DNA from: Sinohyriopsis cumingii
Taxonomy: Eukaryota; Mollusca; Bivalvia; Unionida; Unionidae
Assembly: GCA_028554795.2 (NCBI GenBank)
Contig: CM068842.1
Location: 49,497,574-49,561,573 of the forward strand
DNA length: 64,000 nucleotides
Direction of reading: 5' to 3'
In this document: positions 59,815 to 64,000 of the stretch, piece after piece
Layout: each line of letters starts with the position of its first letter
How positions within the stretch are numbered: the stretch's first letter is position 1
Position numbers and translations under genes: made by a program
The notes under the pieces: generated by a model
Databases searched by the model: none
What the model was told of the DNA's origin: nothing
Seen by the model: only the letters and a program-made list of their open reading frames with translations

Positions 59815-61810
59815 ATGGATTCATTCAGTGTCCTGTTTAAGGGTAGTAGTAACAAGATTTTCATGATGGCTGCCATGGTGGTGATACTGAATGTCATATT
59901 GGCAACACTTTCATTCAACCAACTAGACATCATAATAAGTTTTCTGGTGACAAAAACCAATATTAATATGCCTGTCCAACTGGAAGTACATGTAGTAGCA
60001 ATAAGATTTTAAAAACTGCCACTATGGTTGCCATTTAAAAATCATACTGACACAATTTTTATTAAAGACCAACTGGACACTACAAAAAGTCTTTGAGGCA
60101 AAAACCCCATGCTGGCTGGGAGTTAAATTTTTGAACAGCAATAACAAGATTTTCAAGACAGCTGTTGTGGTGGTCATATTGGGAGTAATAGTCATTTAGG
60201 ATCAACTAGAAAAAGCCAACTTGATCAATGGACAAATGCATATGTAAAGTTTCATGGCAATCCTCCGTGTTGCTTCTGATGAGTATTGCTCCACTGGAAA
60301 AGAGACAACAGGCCATACCATAGCTCTTATGGTCTATGACCAGCATAGCTAAAAACAACTACAAAATGATAATAAAAGCTACTAATCAAACTAACCAAAA
60401 AGTATCATGGTTCCTTCTTACTCAAAAACTCTCGTTTACAGTACAGGTTAATAAAAGTAACTGGTAAACAAGAGTCCCTCAAAGTTGTGATGCTCATGGC
60501 TGAAAAGAATTTCCTAGAATTCTCAATAAGACCATTTCTTTCTTTGCCTCTCGAGTGTTTAAACCATCTCTAATATTCTTCAGCAATAACAAGATTTTCA
60601 TATCAGCTGCATTGAATGTCAGACTGGCACCATTTTTAATTAAGACCAATAAAAGTCCTTTTGTGCAAACCCCATGCTGATATGACTCTCCATTTTGGAG
60701 AGGTAACAATGCCAAGATTTCAAAATGGCTGCAATGGTAGCAATACTGGGCATCAGACTGGCACCACTTTTATTTAGAACCAGCTTCACAGCATAACAAG
60801 TATTTTGATGAAAGAATAATATCTTTATGTTCGGTCATGTACAAGATACCTATAACACAATTTTCAAGACGGACATTATGGCAGTCATAGCATCATCTTC
60901 ATTTACGACCAACTAGACATCATAGGAAGTCTTTCAGTGAAAACCCCATGCTGATATGACAATTCATTAAGGAATACTTGTAGTGATAACAAGATTTTAA
61001 AGATGGCCACTTGAGAGAAAAGATTTTTTTTTAAGATGGCCACTTAAGAACCACCATTTTCATTTTGGATCAACAAGACATCACACAAAGTCATTTAGTA
61101 AAGATCCTGTGTTGATACAACCATCCATTCAGGAGTCAAATAAAATGATTTTCAAGAAACTGCTGTGGTGGCCATATTGGACATAAGAATAAGATTAGCA
61201 ACATCTTCATTTAGAATCAACCAGGCCTTATAAGAAGCCTTATGTTGAAAACCCAATGTCAACAGGACTTGCCATTCAGGAGGTGTAGTGACAATAAGAT
61301 TTTCAAGATGGTTCTCCTGGAGTCAGATCAGCGCAATTTTCATTTAGGACCAATTAGACATCATAAGAAGTCTTTTGGTGAAAACCAAATGCTAATATGA
61401 CTATAAAAGTAAGAGGGCTGGCAATTAACAAGATTGCAAGATGACTCTTCTGGTGGCCATACTGGAGTATGATTTTCAAGATGGGCACTATTGGAGCCAT
61501 ATTAAATATCAGATCAGTGCCATTTTCATTTATGAAATCTTCTGGTCAAAACCCCATATACTACCTTCCATTCAGAAGAAGCAGTAATATCAAGATTTTC
61601 AAGATGGCTGCCATGAAGCTCATACTGGATGTGAGATGATCACCATTTTTATTTAGGACCAAATAGATATCTTAGAAGTCTTTTACTGAATATCCCATGT
61701 TGATATGACAAACCATTTAGGTGGAGTAGCAAACAAGATGGATGCTGTGGCGGTCATTCATGATGTCAAAGCAATGCCATTTTCATTTAAGACCAACCAG
61801 ACAATGGGAA
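59815..61810. repeat. Diverged tandem array, about 12 units of 150-190 bp
   Basis: Each unit contains, in order, variants of 'aagattttcaagatggctgc', 'ccatactggatgtcagatca', 'cattttcatttaggaccaac', 'tagacatcataagaagtctt' and 'gtgaaaaccccatgctgata'. Divergence between units is high (perhaps 25-35 percent), so the array is old. The family is shared with 6960-7690. Confidence 0.85.
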
Positions 61811-61930
61811 GAATGTGTGTGTGTGCAATTTTTCATTCAGTAAATCAACATCAGAATATTTCTGTCTCATGGGTTGAAAATTAACACAATCAGCGAGAAA
61901 TGTCTCACCCAATTTGGGCAGTGACATGTA

Positions 61931-61978
<48 letters not shown>

Positions 61979-61982
61979 TAAT
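61931..61982. repeat. (AAT)n microsatellite forming the 3' tail of the LINE
   Basis: About 15 AAT units; on the minus strand (ATT)n. It directly follows 'ggtgctatacaaagtcctca', the typical 3' terminus of L2/CR1-group LINEs (GCGCTATATAAAT...(ATT)n). Confidence 0.92.
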
Positions 61983-62184
61983 GAGGACTTTGTATAGCAC
62001 CTAATCTTTAGAAGCTCTAAGTACTTTACAACATTAGACAACACCTATAAGATAAAAAACATATAATAATAATATTATTACAAAAACAAACACCATGAAA
62101 TTAGAAAAACATTAAAAAGTAAAAAACATGCTGAGAATATTTCAGGTAGGAAACATTATTAGGTCTTTAAGTTTGTTCTTGCAG

Positions 62185-63745
62185 TCAAAATAAGGGAGTT
62201 TTGAGAGCTCTCGTGAATGTGATCACCGTGTCTTTGTGTCTAAGTTCAGTGGGCAATTCATTCCAAGTTGCTGCGCCCTGGTATGCAAAAGAACGCTGTC
62301 CATATGACTTTGTTTTCATAGTGGGAATAATGAGTATATGATTGTCAGAAGAGGAGCGTAAGTATCTTGCTGGTGTGTACACATCGGTGAGGTCGGATAG
62401 GTATGTTGGACTAGAGTCCAACAGTGAAAAGTAGCACAGAGAACAAATTTTGTGTTTGATTCTGGATCGAATGGATAGCCAGTGTAGGGTACAGAGCAGC
62501 AGGAAGGTGTGCTCTGATCGTGGTACTCTAAGTATGATCCGAGCAGCTGTGTTTTGAACTTTTTGAAGTTTCTGGAGTAGATATTGAGATGAACCAGACA
62601 GAATTGAGTTACAATAGTCCAGTCTTGAAAGTACTAATGAATACACAAGTGTTTTAGTGGCATCAACTGAAAGATATTTGCGAATGGAGCTGATGCGTCT
62701 CAGCTCAAGATATGCAGCCTTGCATATGTTCATGACATGTTGGTGCAATGTGAGAGTACTGTCCAGAGTAACACCTAGGTTTCGTACTGATTGTGTGAAT
62801 TTAATGATGGTGTTGCTGATATTTATTGTTTGAGGTAAAGGATGTGAATGAGAAACTCTTTTTGTTGTGATCAGAATGGCCTCAGTTTTATCATCATTCA
62901 TCTACAGCTTGTTACATGTCATCCATGATTTCACATCAGAAATGCACCTGTCTACACCTTGGATGGTAGCATCAACTTCAGTTGGGTGGCTAGATTTGTA
63001 TATTTGGGTGTCATCAGTATACAATTGGTGAGACACTGGATCATGATCTATGACACTTGAGAGCGACTGAGTGTACAGAATTAAAGGGAACTGGTCCAAA
63101 ATCACACCCCTGTGGAACACCACAACATAGATCAACTGGGCTGGAGTGTATTCCATTTGCAGATACAATTTGTGTCCTGTTGACCAAGTAGGACTTGAAC
63201 CACAGAAAGGCTTTATCATGAATGCCAAATACATGCTGGAGACGGTGAAGTAATATATTATGGTCTATTGTGTCAAATGCTGCAGACAAATTAAGGAGGG
63301 TGAGGACTGTAATCTTTCTGCTATCCAATGCAGAATGTCATTAACTACTTTTAGAAGAGTAGTTTCAGTACTGTGGCAAGGGTGATATGCAGATTGTACA
63401 TTGCTAAAACGACTGTTTGAATTTAGATGAGATACAAGCTGGGATAGAACAACCTTTTCTAAGATTTTTTATATGAATGGGAGATTAGAAACTGGGCAGT
63501 AGTTCTTTAAATCGTTATGGTCTAGTGTTGGTTTCTTCAACAGAGATTTTACAATGGCAGTTTTGAAAAATGATGGGAATTCCCCAGATGAGAGAGAGAG
63601 GTATTAATAACATCAGTTAGTGAAGGCAATACTGGATCTAAGCACTCAAGCAGCAGTGATGTTGGAATTGGATCAAGTTCATGTGACTTTGGTGCACTCT
63701 TCATCAATATACATTGGTTGATACTCAACCTTGAAGAGGTCAAAG
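62185..63745 (-). pseudogene. Broken LINE reverse transcriptase
   Basis: Ordered RT landmarks appear in three frames. KSHELDPIPTSLLLECLDPV lies at 63549-63700. LLKKPTLDHNDLKNYCPVSN is near 63485-63540, closed by a stop. LNLSAAFDTIDHNILLHRL is at about 63235-63300, with the first catalytic Asp of motif A (AFDTID) present. CCGVPQGCDFGPV (motif B) is near 63100. LYTDDTQIY lies near 63000, where the usual YADD has become YTDD, with both Asp kept. DDKTEAILIT follows. The last 238 residues (62901-62185) are an uninterrupted C-terminal domain with LGVTLDSTL, SRLDYCNSILSG and WNELPTELR. Stops and frameshifts separate these parts, so it cannot make active enzyme. Confidence 0.92.
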
Positions 63746-64000
63746 TGATTCAGGTGAGTGGCTGGACAGTGATGTCAATGTGATTGAAGTGAGTGACTGG
63801 ACAGTGGCTGGCAATACACACTGGTTGATGCAAACCCTTCAAAAAGTACAAGTGTAGTAAGTGATTGGACAGTGGCAGGCAACACACTCTGATTGATTTT
63901 GTCCCCTTCAGTAAAACTGAGGTAAAGGATTGGACAGTGACTGGCAAAACACTGGTTGATGTTCACCATTCAATAAGACTGAATCAGGTGAGCATGTCCA
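63745..64000. repeat. Tandem repeat at the broken 5' side of the LINE, about 65-70 bp unit
   Basis: 'gtgattggacagtggcaggc', 'gtgactggacagtggctggc' and 'ggattggacagtgactggca' recur, each followed by 'aacac-ctggttgatg' and a 'ttcaataagactga'-like phrase, in about four units. It continues beyond the right edge. The edge unit resembles the LINE sequence 'ggttgatactcaaccttgaa', so the array may have started from it. Confidence 0.75.

Larger units (their letters stand above)
61931..63750 (-). mobile_element. 5'-truncated L2/CR1-like LINE (non-LTR retrotransposon)
   Basis: Minus-strand element of about 1.8 kb. It starts within the reverse-transcriptase domain (right end), runs through the rest of the ORF to a stop near 62185, then has a short 3' UTR ending in a GTGCTATACAAA-type motif and (ATT)n. 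These tails are used for target-primed reverse transcription by L2/CR1-group elements. The apurinic endonuclease half is missing, as usual for 5'-truncated copies. Confidence 0.88.

Noticed and set aside
62902..62930. Paxillin start exon (Met-Asp-Asp-Met) on the minus strand
   Set aside because: 'gtcatccat' fits the pattern, but it lies within the LINE reverse transcriptase, is followed by a stop and lacks a donor site.

Overview
This is eukaryotic, AT-rich, repeat-dense DNA from a large animal genome. The one clear gene is paxillin, the focal-adhesion adaptor, split over eight recognisable coding exons on the minus strand. The exon pattern, the protein sequence and the background (diverged 150-190 bp tandem repeats carrying phrases such as 'gggccataactc', two tRNA-derived SINE families, L2/CR1-like LINE debris, many TA microsatellites) suggest a lophotrochozoan, most likely a bivalve mollusc. 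The species is not identified and this placement is inference.

Gene layout, 5' to 3' on the minus strand: LD1 exon (44984-44767), LD2 (19032-18789), LD3 (11952-11748), LD4 (6866-6737), LD5 plus the first LIM1 cysteines (4944-4609), rest of LIM1 (2324-2151), LIM2 (1904-1789), end of LIM2 and start of LIM3 (1104-990). All splice phases agree and all splice sites are AG/GT. The eight exons give 513 consecutive residues. The tiny start exon, expected to encode Met plus a few residues, should lie beyond the right edge. The second half of LIM3, LIM4 and the 3' UTR lie beyond the left edge. Introns range from 246 bp to 25.7 kb.

Everything else is intronic (or in the first intron, right of 44984) and mostly repeats. 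There are five sizeable minisatellite arrays: 26 bp at 20.3 kb, 30 bp at 13.2-14.7 kb, about 33 bp at 27.9-29.1 kb, about 97 bp at 30.7-31.5 kb and 49 bp at 45.0-46.1 kb. There are ten copies of a tRNA(Leu/Ser)-like SINE, several with clear target-site duplications, and five copies of a second tRNA-derived SINE. An internally deleted pogo/Tigger-type transposon lies at 22304-23456, a 178-bp MITE at 58617-58794, and foldback elements at 10.1-11.2 kb and 42.0-42.3 kb. A 5'-truncated, mutated L2/CR1-like LINE occupies 61.93-63.75 kb on the minus strand and a LINE relic lies at 49.6-50.2 kb on the plus strand. A 615-bp segmental duplication lies at 35.3 and 37.7 kb.

One 87-bp plus-strand segment (39252-39338) has perfect exon-like borders and an open phase-consistent frame inside the 25.7-kb paxillin intron. 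It is the best candidate for an undescribed nested or cassette exon. I see no prokaryotic features, CRISPR array or operon. Most long reading frames in the window come from minisatellites, SINEs or microsatellites and are not genes.
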